Source of the DNA: Calycina herbarum
Lineage: Eukaryota; Ascomycota; Leotiomycetes; Helotiales; Pezizellaceae
DNA length: 64,000 bases
Assembly (NCBI GenBank): GCA_001414485.1
Contig: LLEY01000117.1
Span: 1-64,000 of the forward strand
Reading direction: 5' to 3'
Under the pieces are notes generated by a model. The model was not told where the DNA came from, ran no database searches, and saw only the letters and a program-made list of their open reading frames with translations. Shown here piece by piece: positions 33,134 through 44,392 of this stretch. The position numbers and the translations under genes are program-made. Numbering within the stretch: the first letter of the stretch is position 1; each line of letters opens with the position of its first letter.

Positions 33134-35449
33134 CTAACCTCTCTTCCGCCCATAAGGTATATTGAACTTTGGCTTCTCGTATCCGTCTTCGCTATCGCCA
33201 ACCTCATGAATCCAAAGATGCAACTGTTCTTCTTCAACATTTGGTTTTTGGCTCTTAAAAACCCTAATTCTCGCCTTCTTACTCCACGTACCAGGTGCTT
33301 CAACGCCAGCACATGTGTTTGCTAAACTTCCCCTTGAAGGCGAAGAGTTCTTCGCTAAGAGTACCAACTCTGGTGGGGTTTTCCAAGCCTCAAAGGAATA
33401 TCCAGTCCAGAGGATCCACCCGATATGAGCGAGCACCATTGCGGTATAGACAAATAAAAGCGCGAGGGAAAGTAGACTCGCAGTGTTGTCGGCTTTGTAC
33501 GAGAGCCCGGGTGTAGTTACGTACCACTTCATTTGTGTCTGATTTTCGGCGCTCACTCCAACGGGTCGTGGATATGTGTATGAAGGATTTTGTTGATCCC
33601 CAGAAAAGAATGAGGAGAAATCGCTCGGATCAATATAACATGCGCTAATCGTTGGGTTGCCAGCTTGATAGTGGATACCGATGCGAGATATTCCATCAGT
33701 GACCAGAGTTGCGATGGCGTTAGCTGTGACATTGTAGACAATTTCAAGATTAGGAAAGCCGACTTTCCCGTGGATGAGACCTATGACTTCGAAGAGAGTG
33801 GTCAAAGTTGTTTTGTTCCCTTCTACGATGGGAGTCAGGGTATGAAGCCATTCCGGTTTTAACGAGATAAATTGCCACGATCCGTCATCTTTTGGAAGAA
33901 AGCCAGCAGCGTCGTTGTACGGTTGTCCTTGCGTAGAAGGTGCACGAAGGTGAGCTGAATCAAGAACAGGTATCAACGGACCATTTCCTTGAACGCTTTC
34001 TCCGGGAGCCCATCGTGCGTCAATTGAACATGTTATTATGGATGCAGGAATACCGTTATCACCCCGTGGTACTTGGACTGCCAAAAGAGCACTTGCGTGA
34101 ACATTGACAGCGTCACCGTCACTTGTGAAGACTTGGCCTGATGGTACAGGAACCCACTCTACAACACCATCGATGCTAGTTGAATTTCTTGGTCCATTAT
34201 TCTTTGGCAAAAAGAATAGCTTGTCTGACCAAGTCTCGAATGGTTTGAGTAGCGGAAACTGGACAGGCACATCAGTTACGGTTGAAAACGCGCACGTAGC
34301 TCACACTCACACTCCGGTTCGTCGCATGATCAGATGAATTCTGATTATGGCAAACTGTTCGAACTGCTGGTATCCTTGTAGGTATGTGTGTGGTCGACCC
34401 GGACCCAAATTTGAAGTTGGCAGCTGGTGATGGAGATTTAATGATAGAAATTGCGCCACGCCAGGCAATATGTAAACTGCCGCTCCAGATATTAATCGCC
34501 GGCTGGGTTCCCGTGGCCCAGCTCTCTGGGGCGTTACCAGGTGCTCGGATTTGTAGAAAGATCTGTCTTGGCTGTTGCCATTCGTAAAAATTGATCGGGT
34601 TGTGCGGATGTACAAACAAATCGGTTCCCCACTGCGTATATACTGACATAAGAGTCGAGTATCCAGCCCAAGGGCAACCCAAGTAGTCAGACACTGGAGA
34701 TTGAAGATTGGAAGTCGAAGGAGAGCGACACAGCGGTCCGCCATCTTCACCGTTGTCCAATGTGAGAGGAAAGAGGGTAGAGCTGTTTCCAATAGCATGA
34801 AAGTACGCAGCTCCAGCTGGCCAGGCAGGGCGGAAAGTTGGCAGGACCAGAACGGCAGCGGAGGGTCCAGCGAGTGCAACAATGATGCCAGACACGATAA
34901 TCCAGACAGTGACAAACAGCTTTTGCCAGTTCCTCGAAAGCCCTCGTACTCCACTCCAGAAAGTCGATGAGAAAAAGTATTTGATTTCCGTGAAGCTTGT
35001 TTCAGCTGTGATCAAGCCTAAAGGCAAACCATGGTTGCTCCGGGTTAGCACGAATCGAATAATATCTCGGATTGTCATTCCAAGGGACGATATGACGAAT
35101 AACTCCTACATACCCATGTTATAATCTGAACAAGATTTCTTTTGAGAGTCCTACTAGTAGTTTTGCAGAGACCTGAAGACCAAGTACGTCCAACTCCTGC
35201 ATTGAAGGCCTGGAGTCGCCAAGATATCTGTCACCGATGTACCAACCTTTGAGGCTTAGAAAAGCAACAGTGATGATGGCTGAGACCGGCAACAAATGGA
35301 TCTAAAACAAAAAACAACATTCAGTATGGAAGTCCATGTGATCTCAGCGAAAGGGTGAGCCTAACCCAACAACGAAACAAGGCCGTTTGGCGATTGATTC
35401 TCCAAACGACCTTCGGATTTTCTTGCGTTTTTCTACCAAAAACCGCCAT
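33134..35449 (-). CDS. Large fungal membrane protein of unknown function
   Basis: Four exons (35449-35366, 35301-35155, 35105-34311, 34258-33134) join in phase to 716 residues. Introns are 64, 49 and 52 bp. Membrane segments are visible near the N-terminus (HLLPVSAIITVAFLSL), near residues 130-155 (FVTVWIIVSGIIVALAG) and near the C-terminus (LLSLALLFVYTAMVLAHIGW). A long region with several N-glycosylation sequons between the last two is probably extracytoplasmic. IRDIIRFVLTRSNHGLPLGL is a conserved motif of a large, uncharacterised ascomycete membrane-protein family often found near HET-type genes; that association is from general knowledge. The HET pseudogene begins about 1.1 kb away. Confidence 0.85.
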
Positions 35450-36569
35450 TATGATAGTATAAGCACGTTTTACAAATATTCAAGAAGAAAAAATTGAGTG
35501 CAGCATAGAGACGAGAGAGCCTATATGTAATTGTCAGGTTGCAGCCTCACAAGTTGGGTGGGATAGGAAGCCGTCGCTCTTGACGACCAACACACCCAAC
35601 GGCTGGCGCTTATTCGTAGTACGAATTCAGTCAACTTAGAATGATTGGACAGTATGAGTCTTACAACATTCAGTTGAAGACTTAGGCGCCTACCGTTGTC
35701 ATAATCAGGCATGGCCAAGCTGCGTGGCCTTCAGCCTCATTTTGGCAGGCTTCCGGTGCAACCCTTTGGTGCTTTTTGTCATTCCCGCCCAGCTAAGTTC
35801 TTCCAATATTTCAACGTAGAAGGTAAAGGTGAACCAAGGCGTCCTGTTCGGAGAACTTCTCTCCCAGCGGAGATTATACTAGAACCAAAATTAGCCTCCA
35901 ACACTTTGGGTGGCTAACCAAGCACAGAGCTGTAGATCTGCGTATGGCGAGCTAGCACCCGAAAAGAGTAGTGATCCCACAAGAAAGCACCATAGCCCCC
36001 AAAAAAGAAAGGAAGAGAGCTCAACTTTCCCTAGGCATTACCGACAGAGACGCTCGGAATATGCGCCCCAAATAATCCAAACCTCCACCAGTCTCTGGCA
36101 GCCACTGATTTTGGGATGGACAAAGCTGACCGCAATTTTTCCTGGGTTCGAGGCTGGCGGCAATTCCCGATGTATGTGTAACATCAAGACACCACAAGGA
36201 ACTTTGCCACCTTCAGCAGAAAAGCAAATGTTTCAGAGTCTTCGAGGAAAAAATAGAAAGAAATCGGATTCTTTTTTTGGGGGGGGGGGGGGGGGGCGCA
36301 AACCCCTGCACAACGCCATATCATGTGATCAGCCTCCCAACCTCTTCATTTTCGCTTTCCTTGCAAGCACAAATCCGTCTACCCCGTAGAGCTTTTAGGC
36401 TCTTACTTTGATATTCATACCATCTTAGCTATGTTTATATATCTATTTCTTTCATTTAATTCCAACAAGTGGTTCGTCCTTCGGTGTCATAATGCTGCCG
36501 CGCCTCCTGACAGAAAAACGATCAAAATAAGTTATTTCAAGCAATCCCCCATATGAAAACACCGATTGG
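35450..36569. other. Intergenic region with an 18-nt G run
   Basis: A run of 18 G lies at 36279-36296. A plus-strand frame (35910-36389) crossing it is unsupported. The 5' end of the HET pseudogene follows. Confidence 0.55.
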
Positions 36570-38979
36570 CTTTGTGCGTCACAATGAAAGTTCTGAATCA
36601 TTTCCAATACAGTCCTTTAACAACGAACGATGCCTTTCGCTTGGTCGTGGTAGCCCGTGGCTCTCCAGAGATCCCAAAAGCCATCATACGAAGCTCTCTC
36701 CTACACTTGGGGAGACAAGTCAAACCAGCGCCTTGCGTTCCTCGACAACCACCCTTATCCCATTCGAAAAACCTCTTCGAGGCACTTCAACAACTCCGCT
36801 CACCATATGAAGACCTCGTCCTTTGGGTGGATGCGATATGCATCGATCAAGGAAATCTCGCGGAGTGATCGCATCAAGTGGGTCAGATGAGAGCTATATA
36901 CAGTCGTGCGGAACGGGTTCGGGTATGGCTTGGTGCGGCGACGACAACAAGTGATGTAGCGATGGATTGGTTAGAAGATATGAGTATGCCCACATTCAAT
37001 TCATTAGGAATTCGATGGAGACCAGAAAGATTTACACCTGGGCTGTTGATTCGGGATCAAATTGAGAAATAGAAAACACTTGACGAATTGTGCAAGCGGG
37101 AGTATTAGAGAAGTGTTTAGATTGTCCAGGAAGTTGTTTTAGCCAGTCGGCTTGTGATTAATTGCGGAGACGCTGTGGTGAAATGGGCCGGTTTTGAGTA
37201 CATCATCAACGGTTATGAGGTGCTGTTTAAACCAAAAGCAGCCCTCAGATCTGCCCGTCAAGTTCGAAAATAGTAGACCTGCTTGAATTGAGGAGATTAA
37301 ATTTCTTCACTGCTTCTGTACCCTCCAGAGACTTTTCGAAACCACGAATGATTCCTTGTGTAGCGATCCGCGAGATAAGATATACGCCTTACTGGGTCTC
37401 ATAGCAGATTTTCAGAGTGGAGTAATAGTGGCAGATTACTCCAAAGGGCTTAGAGAGGCGCTATGGAGGTTCTATATTTTGGATGGAAGGCCAGACACAT
37501 ATGTTGTTGGGAGTCAACGCTTCCACCAACTTTCGGGAGACATTGCACATTTTTATTGGGACACATTTTCACAGCCAGCAGACGAAATAACAATCATTGG
37601 GCGTTCAACGGGAAGAGTCATCTATGTCGGACAGCCTTAGAGAAACGAAGAAGCCGCTGCAAAATGGTCCTCGTATCTAGAGGATCTTTCGTGTCGTAGA
37701 TTCGAGGTCTTGAAGCAGTACCAGCAGTTCTGCAGCACGTTTAGCAAGCTTCATAAACTAGAGATTCGAGATCAGGTTAGATTGTTACAGGAACTTTTGC
37801 CTAGTCAACTGAATAGCAGAATAGCAAATAACTCCTCTGTTACAAATGTGCAATGAAAAAAGGAAAAAGAACTCGATGGCGGCAGTTTGAGTTTGACAGA
37901 ACGGAGCGGGAAGTTCAACTACTGGCCCCCTAAAATTTGGAGAGCATACCTCTCTTCGCATAAAGAAGACCGGATTATGCGTGCTTTCTACCGCTTCCAA
38001 GTTATGATCACTTATTCTCGTCGCTTCCCGTCACCACAATGTCCCTTACCCCTAGAGGAAGAGGCATCAATTGATGAACGCACACTAAAAAGGATGTTTG
38101 ACGTCTACTCCCCATGGGTCAACGAACAGCTATATACTATTTACAAATATCTAAAGCACAAGGTTCGCGAAGGTATGGCTTCTACGTAGCATCATGGCCT
38201 TTGGCTTTTAATATATTTGAAACATATTGGACTGATATCTTTCGTGTAGCAGTTCAAGAGGTCGCGCGGAATAGCCCATGTTGGAGTCAACTGTTCCAAC
38301 ATCCTCTTTCAAATAACTGGTTATTACATGGCACGTAAGAAGTACGTAAAACTATATGTAGGCCTCAGAGTATTCTGTGCTGTTGGAAACGTTCTAGCCA
38401 GTCTATGTAGCTACAATTAGATCTGCCCCTCCTCTCCCAAGTCGCCTCCACCAATAGCTACGATAAGTGGGATATGCTATTCGCCCCCCTGAGAACAGTG
38501 AAAAGTCGATTTGTAAAAATATATTGGGAAAAATTGGCTCTTGATACTCTAGGATCCTACTCTGAAGACAGTCTTCAATCCCTATCCAGCCATTCAAGGG
38601 GGGCATGTGATGGTACAAACTCAAGTCCGTTTAAAGTTTGGCTTTTTGTACATAAAAAAACAACCTAAGCTCAACATTGTGGTTATATCGCGTTGGGTAT
38701 GTTATCTTTAACTACAGTGGGTTCCCAGATGAAAGAATTAATGGGATTGTGCTAAAAGAGGATGTTGTCATGGATGAAGAACTACGTGGAATAGACTGGA
38801 TATATGGACTTAAACAAAGCAAAGAAATTTGGTTAGCAGGAGGCAGAGGATACTGGTCACTAGGTGACCTGACCAAGGTTACTGGTTTGAGTGAGGATGA
38901 AAAACACAATTTCCTTACCAAGAAAGAAAATTTGACAGCATTTCAGGATACTCCAACAGAAGGAAGCGGAATCACATAA
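36570..38979 (+). pseudogene. HET-domain (heterokaryon incompatibility) pseudogene
   Basis: The HET domain can be read across shifting frames: FRLVVVARGSPEIPK, then SYEALSYTWGDKSNQ in the next frame, then LFEALQQLRSPYEDLVLWVD, AICIDQGNLAE and MRAIYSRAERVRVWLG. Between 36869 and 37130 there are in-frame stops, including two TAG in EY-stop-RSV-stop-IVQEV where Trp is expected (TGG to TAG, RIP-type). A later part is recognisable: DPRDKIYALLGLIADFQ (about 37366-37416). The C-terminal part continues in pieces to about 38979. HET proteins trigger cell death on contact with incompatible strains. This copy cannot be functional. Confidence 0.85.
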
Positions 38980-39799
38980 TCATGGATATGTTAACTTTTT
39001 GGATGGGGCTGGACTTATTGGTTGATGGGGTTGAGTGGGGCTGGATTCGTTTAACTTAATGTATGAGTGTGTTTTGTTTCAATGGTATATGCAGCTCACA
39101 CAATTATGTTTTACAGGTTCATGAACTTTCTTAATACTGTCTTTGGCTCTGCATGAGACTTAAAGCCATACTATAGCCACACTATTCTAAGTTTACTACA
39201 TATCTTCTAGCTATCTTTGGCTTGCGATAGACATTAAAAGTGGCAGTTTTTGAAAACTTCATGTTCATACCTCCCTAATTAGCCCTCGTTGTTATAACTT
39301 TCCATAGTAATTGAAGGAAATTATTTTAAATACTTTGAACAATTTAGAATCATCCAAGACATTTAGGAATATCAATTTCAATTGTCCTACTTCAGTTTGT
39401 CCTAGAAAGTTAGAAAGTAGGGGGTTTTTTGGCTACCGCTTTTGATGAACACTGCAAGCTCTGGGCAGGAATAGACAAGTTTTGATAGAATTATTAGTCT
39501 TATCATATTGATAGTGAATGTCACAAGATGAAACAGCTTGGATACAATCATCCATTCACCAAACAAAGGTGTATGTTCTGGCAGTATGACTCAAAACAAA
39601 CTTCATTACTAGAAGCTTGTTGTAAGTTCCTAACTTTTAAATATGCTTTTCCCCTTGTTCTTTTTGAAAAACAACTCACCATAACATCCCGCTGCCATAA
39701 GCCTACAAACATAGCAGCTCTTACACTCGTTTACTCCCACACTCGCTGACCACCAACACTCGTTGAGGACACTGGAAACACCAACATACACAAAGCACC
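38980..39799. other. Intergenic region
   Basis: AT-rich sequence with no supported gene. The start of the next gene lies at 39800. Confidence 0.5.
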
Positions 39800-40327
39800 A
39801 TGCTTCCCAGCCAATTTCTTCGTGGCGGTGCTCGCTCAATCAGTACAACAGCAAAACGGGCCATCATGGGCGAAAAGCTAATCCCTCTTTCCAACCCATT
39901 TGGCAAGATTCCATACCTCGAACTTGCACCCCGAGACGATACAACAAAACATCCCAGCCGAGAGATCAATCTGCGCTCCCTACACAAACACGAGCAACCC
40001 CAGAGTGAACTCCCTCATAAGATGCCAAGTGCCGAGTTGAATCCTTTGGAAAAGAAACGAGAGAAGTTGATAACCGAGAAAGTTCATGTTTCAGGTATGA
40101 AGATGGGGAAGAAGGAGTTTGACGGTAAGTTTCTTTCCGGATGGATGGATAGTGGAAGGGCGGGTGTGGGATGGATACTGATGGTTCTTGTAGACATGAC
40201 TAAAGAATTTGATCTTACAGAGGAAGCTTGGAACCCTTTGGTCGAGGCCATTGGTGATGTAAGACCAGAGAGAAACGATAAGGGGGGGACAGTCACCAAT
40301 CGTGGTTATTCCTGTTCTCGGGATTGA
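39800..40327 (+). CDS. Small conserved-looking protein, probably mitochondrial
   Basis: Exons 39800-40124 and 40194-40327 join in phase 1 to 152 residues. The 69-bp intron has donor GTAAGT, branch ACTGAT and acceptor TAG. The N-terminus MLPSQFLRGGARSISTTAKR is rich in Arg/Ser with no acidic residue and looks like a mitochondrial targeting sequence. The mature part is charged, with a tract near MPSAELNPLEKKREKLITEK, and ends GGTVTNRGYSCSRD. I do not recognise the family. Coding quality and clean splicing support a real gene. Confidence 0.7.
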   Translation: MLPSQFLRGGARSISTTAKRAIMGEKLIPLSNPFGKIPYLELAPRDDTTKHPSREINLRSLHKHEQPQSELPHKMPSAELNPLEKKREKLITEKVHVSGMKMGKKEFDGKFLSGWMDSGRAGVGWILMVLVDMTKEFDLTEEAWNPLVEAIGDVRPERNDKGGTVTNRGYSCSRD

Positions 40328-40729
40328 GACACAGATGATTTTAGGATGGAAGAGTCTAGATGGTAGATTTTAAGTCATCAGACATATATAAATACCAAGT
40401 ATGTTGAACTACATCTCAAAATACTCTTTTGGTTTCGTTTACTTTCTCTGCTATCGGTAAGAGAAGTGTTTTCTAGTAAATGCCGACTAATAACGGATAT
40501 TTTCGGAGAGATTTTAGGAGAATCAAGGAGCCATCTTTTTCATGATTATTTCTAGAAGAAATCCATTTAATTATCCTAGAATGTTTCGCACAACGGACGT
40601 GAAAGTAGGTGTTCATTAATACCCATCCGTGTCGCTATCTGGTTTCTTGGAAACAACTATATCTGCTATTGAGGAAATTGTTCGAGCGTCTCACCAAGCT
40701 CTCCCTACTGGTCTTGCAGAACGAAAATA
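40328..40729. other. Convergent 3' region
   Basis: The region between two genes that converge here. No gene is seen. Confidence 0.5.
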
Positions 40730-41799
40730 CTAGTATGTTCCCGCCATTTTCTCGGCACGTTCGACTGCCGCTTTCGTGCATGCATCGAAATCTTCTTTGG
40801 GTAAACCCAAAAGCTCATTAGACAGCCCCTTGTTTGTCTCAAAATCCCCAGCACCATCTGGAAAGAAGCTTCTGGCGTACATCAGAACCCCAAGCCCTCT
40901 TCTTTCGCCCTTCTGAAACATTTTCATCCCATTCTTGTACCTCTCCTCCACATCTTCATACCTTACAGTCCATTCGCTCTCCTTGGTGCCCGTAACACGC
41001 AGCACCGACTCCCACATATCCTTTTGACTAACCAAGAACGAAGACATATAACAAGTCTTGTTCTTGAAGCTTTCAAGTACTCCCTCCGATTCATCCCCTT
41101 CCTCCTCTTTCAGAACCTTGAAGTCCAAAAGCTTAGCAACAGCTCTTCCAATCTGAGGCCAAGTACTCGTGTTGATCTTCTGGTTCCCATCCCCATAAAA
41201 TGTAACTCTCTTCTCCTTGAAATCAAATCCATATCTCCATTCCGTCCCGGCAAGACTGTATTCGTACCAAAACCCACAAGTAACAGCTATCCAATTACTC
41301 ACACCTAAATCCTCAATCAATTTTCTATGTTTCGCCAATCGCTCACCGACGAATGCTACATCGCGGAGAAGAGCTGGGTTCGCGTTATCAAAACCCCATT
41401 CGTTGGGGAATATCCATTTTACTCCTGCAGAGGCGGCAGCTGTGATGAGGGCGGTTTCTTGGTCTGGGGGTGCGGTCACGGACATGGTAATTATGAGCAC
41501 ATCTTGTCCTTGTAGAGCGGAAACGAGGGATTCGTGGGAATCGTAGTTAACATTCTTGGTGATGATGCCAGTGGGAAGGACGCTAGCGCTTTCTGGACGG
41601 GTGAGAGCTGTGATGGTATGTTTTTCGTTGGATAAAAGGGAAGCGAGAATGTGAGAACCGAGGTTTCCTCCTGCCTAGGAATTTGCGTTAGATTTCTGTG
41701 AACGAGAATGGCTGGAAGTCTACCTACCCCAACAATAGCAATCTTTTTGACGTGGTTTTGGAACTCCACGGGTTGAGATCTTGCAAAGTGTTCAGACAT
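40730..41799 (-). CDS. NmrA-like / isoflavone reductase-like NAD(P)-binding protein
   Basis: Exon 1 (41799-41728) and exon 2 (41674-40730) join in phase 0 to 338 residues, typical for this family. The junction restores the nucleotide-binding loop KKIAIVGAGGNLGSHILASL. Further features are a short-chain dehydrogenase-like Rossmann fold, KWIFPNEWGFDNANP, and a substrate-pocket region with CGFWYEYSLAG. Relatives include CipA-type and isoflavone reductase-like enzymes, usually NADPH-dependent reductases or sensors of aromatic compounds. The substrate cannot be inferred. The intron (41675-41727) has a CTAAC branch. The gene looks intact. Confidence 0.88.
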
Positions 41800-42835
41800 G
41801 ATGGAAGAGTAGCGGGAAATTGAAATGCATTCCGGGGTTTAACTTTGTGGGATGATTGAAAGTGTTGAGAGAGAGGGAAAGTGCTGGATCTAAGAAGCAT
41901 TTATACCTCAAAGAAAAAAGAAAGTACGTAACTGTTGCTTAACTCCGTGAAAGCCACATGCTTGATATCTCAATTTTGTTCAGACACCACGATGGATTGC
42001 CCTTTAGGCTCGCTTATCTCAAACACCGGTGGAGGGCATACAGCGAGCGGGGCATAAACTGGAGCATTACTAGCTAGTGCCCACTCAATCGGGTTCTTTC
42101 GATGATAAGCGACAAAACTTCTCCTTTCTCTTGAATACGAAATGTGGTTAGACTCGTATGCTTCTCTTCCAATACGAAAAGTAGTTAGATCAGATTTAGC
42201 GGGGCGGAATCGGAGTGCTTAAACCCGAGCCATCGCGTTATGTCCGGTGTCAGCAGTCTAGGGATGTTATGATACTTTTAATACTTGAGGTATACAAATG
42301 GTAGTTTAATTTTTAAGATCACACCTCGCTCTACTATCCTGGAACTTAAAGAAATAAGGATTCTATGAGTGGAGTTGGGGGCAGAAAAGGGATGATCATG
42401 TGATCAAGCTGGTACCGGGCTTCGAAAAACTTGGGAATATTACATGCGCCCACTTATTTTGACTCTTTCCATGAAGGACAATGGCCCCTGAAGACCTTTG
42501 GCCATCCCCCTCAAATACTCACAGAAGCTTGTTTTGGAAAATGAAGAGGAGCTCAATTCAAAAGGGGTTACCTCGCTTATTTCCCTGAGTTTGGTCTGGA
42601 TTCGAATTTCCGCAGCACTTACAGCAGCAAAACCCAAGTAATAAAACATGAAAACTGTGTCTTAGTAAAGACTTCATTGTATGGGTGGAAGTATTTCATT
42701 GCAATTCTGGGTATGAGATCAGTCACCATATCGACTCTTGAAAAAGACGACGAACAGCCCAACGCCTTAATCCCCTCCACCAGACAACTGTTTCCAAACA
42801 CATCACCCATCCTCCTTTCTGTATTAGTAGGCACC
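41800..42835. other. Intergenic region
   Basis: No supported gene. This is the 5' flank of the NmrA-like gene and the 3' flank of the cysteine-rich peptide gene. Confidence 0.5.
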
Positions 42836-43345
42836 CTAAGAATTCTCCAAACAAACACCAATAATGCACTGATTGACTTCCGTAACTGGAACATCATAAC
42901 ACACGATCGTACATCCCCCATGACACCCAGAAGGACAATCTTTATTTTTGATACAGGTTTTATAAGGACAAGAGCGTTTGAAGATGCGTGGATTGGAGGT
43001 TACAGTGCTATCCTTCAAGGCGTCGACTGAGGCCCTGATCTTAGCTGACTCGTCGGTGGAAAGTTGGACTTGGTCCAGGATTTGGCCTTGCGCGTTGACG
43101 CTTTGGATCGTGCCATCTGTGTTGAGGCGATTGAAACCTTGTCCTGATAGGTCGCTACTGAGACTGTTTATGAGAGCTCGTGTGTTTCGAGTTGACTGTT
43201 TTTTTTTTTTTTGGATGTGGTTAGTTTCTTGTTATTGGATGTTTGGTGGGGTAGGACCAGGTACCTTGGGTTGTAGACTTCCAACGGCTGAAGCATTTCC
43301 AAGCGTAACAGCAAGTGCAACAAATGTGAAAATAGCGGCCTTCAT
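42836..43345 (-). CDS. Small secreted 8-cysteine protein (effector-like)
   Basis: Exon 1 (43345-43265) encodes a signal peptide, MKAAIFTFVALAVTLGNASA. Exon 2 (43195-42836) follows in phase 0 after a 69-bp intron with donor GTACCT, branch ACTAAC and a run of T/A before CAG (13 T on the plus strand). The 146-residue product has a Gln/Ser-rich propeptide-like part ending IFKRS, a Kex2-like site. A compact C-terminal domain of about 44 residues follows, with eight cysteines in the order C-x3-C-x5-C-x3-C-x3-C-x3-C-x10-C-x4-C. This suggests a disulfide-knotted secreted peptide. It is unrelated to the copies at 3-29 kb. Function is unknown; effector or antimicrobial roles are guesses. Confidence 0.72.
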
Positions 43346-44392
43346 TTTGACAAGCTGTGAACGCGAAAGGGAATAATTAAAGTATCTTTGACTGATGAAT
43401 TGTCAGATGGACGATTGAAGGAACTAAGCTTGGTTGATTCTTTTGGGGGGATTTCCTGGTCCAGTTACTTTATATAAGTATTTTAGAAAATTCATTACAC
43501 AAGAGTAATGTTTGCAAGCCTTCATCAAAAGGCAGCTGAACAGTGTGTGCGATCGGCCTCTACACGTGGCGTTGCTCAAATAACGCTAGTGCAACAAGAA
43601 AACATGTCGTACATTCCTTGCACCAACACAATTGATCCAATCTCACTCATATTCCCTGGATCTTCTAGTCGGATTATTCAATTTATTGGTCACTGGATAC
43701 GAAATGTCGCTGATTTCCCAAATTGTAAATAGTGATGCAATGCGGGGGCTGAGAACATGCAAATCGCTTCCCATTACGATTCAGCTGATTGCTTTTTTTT
43801 TTATTTAGTTGAGTGCTGGGTGCCTAGTAGAGTGCCTTGCAGAGTTAGCATGTACAACCTCGCAGCAGTCCAACCAATTCAGGTCATTCAGACTTATTCC
43901 TGCCATCAAATTCTGCAGGGCCCTGAAACAGTGAAACGCGAATTCTCGAATGCCACTGTGTATTCCACATCGTATTCCAAGCATCACGTAGTTCCCGTGC
44001 CTTCTTACCTCCTTAGAGAGTTTTCACGTGATTGTGTCTGCCTACGGGTTTTGCAAATATGATTCGTCTGGGAAAAGCCTCAGCCTCATTGACCTTGTTC
44101 TACGGCTTATGGGCGGATGGCCTAACAAGAGCCTAAGAAAAAGGATATCAATGCATGCATGTTCCGTCCAATCCCAAATTCAAGTGACATGTTCGAATCC
44201 ACAAATTGGCACAGTTATCACTTCTCAGGTGGCTAAGATATTCATTCCCTTGAGACCAAAGTTCAATAAGTTTCGTAACATCCATACGTGTTCTCCCTTC
44301 GCTCAAATTCAAGAACGGCCAGAAAAGCACATACCTCCCCAAGAGATAATCCAGCGAGGCTTCGGAAGCCTACAAACCATCCATAAAACCCC
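43346..44392. other. Intergenic region
   Basis: It has several short frames without support. A TTCGAATCC sequence near 44193 resembles a tRNA B box, but no cloverleaf forms around it. Confidence 0.5.

Noticed and set aside
35910..36389. Plus-strand frame crossing the G run
   Set aside because: Poly-Gly from the homopolymer and no other feature; likely chance.
44185..44215. Possible tRNA B box (TTCGAATCC)
   Set aside because: No A box at the right distance and no acceptor or anticodon stem can be formed.
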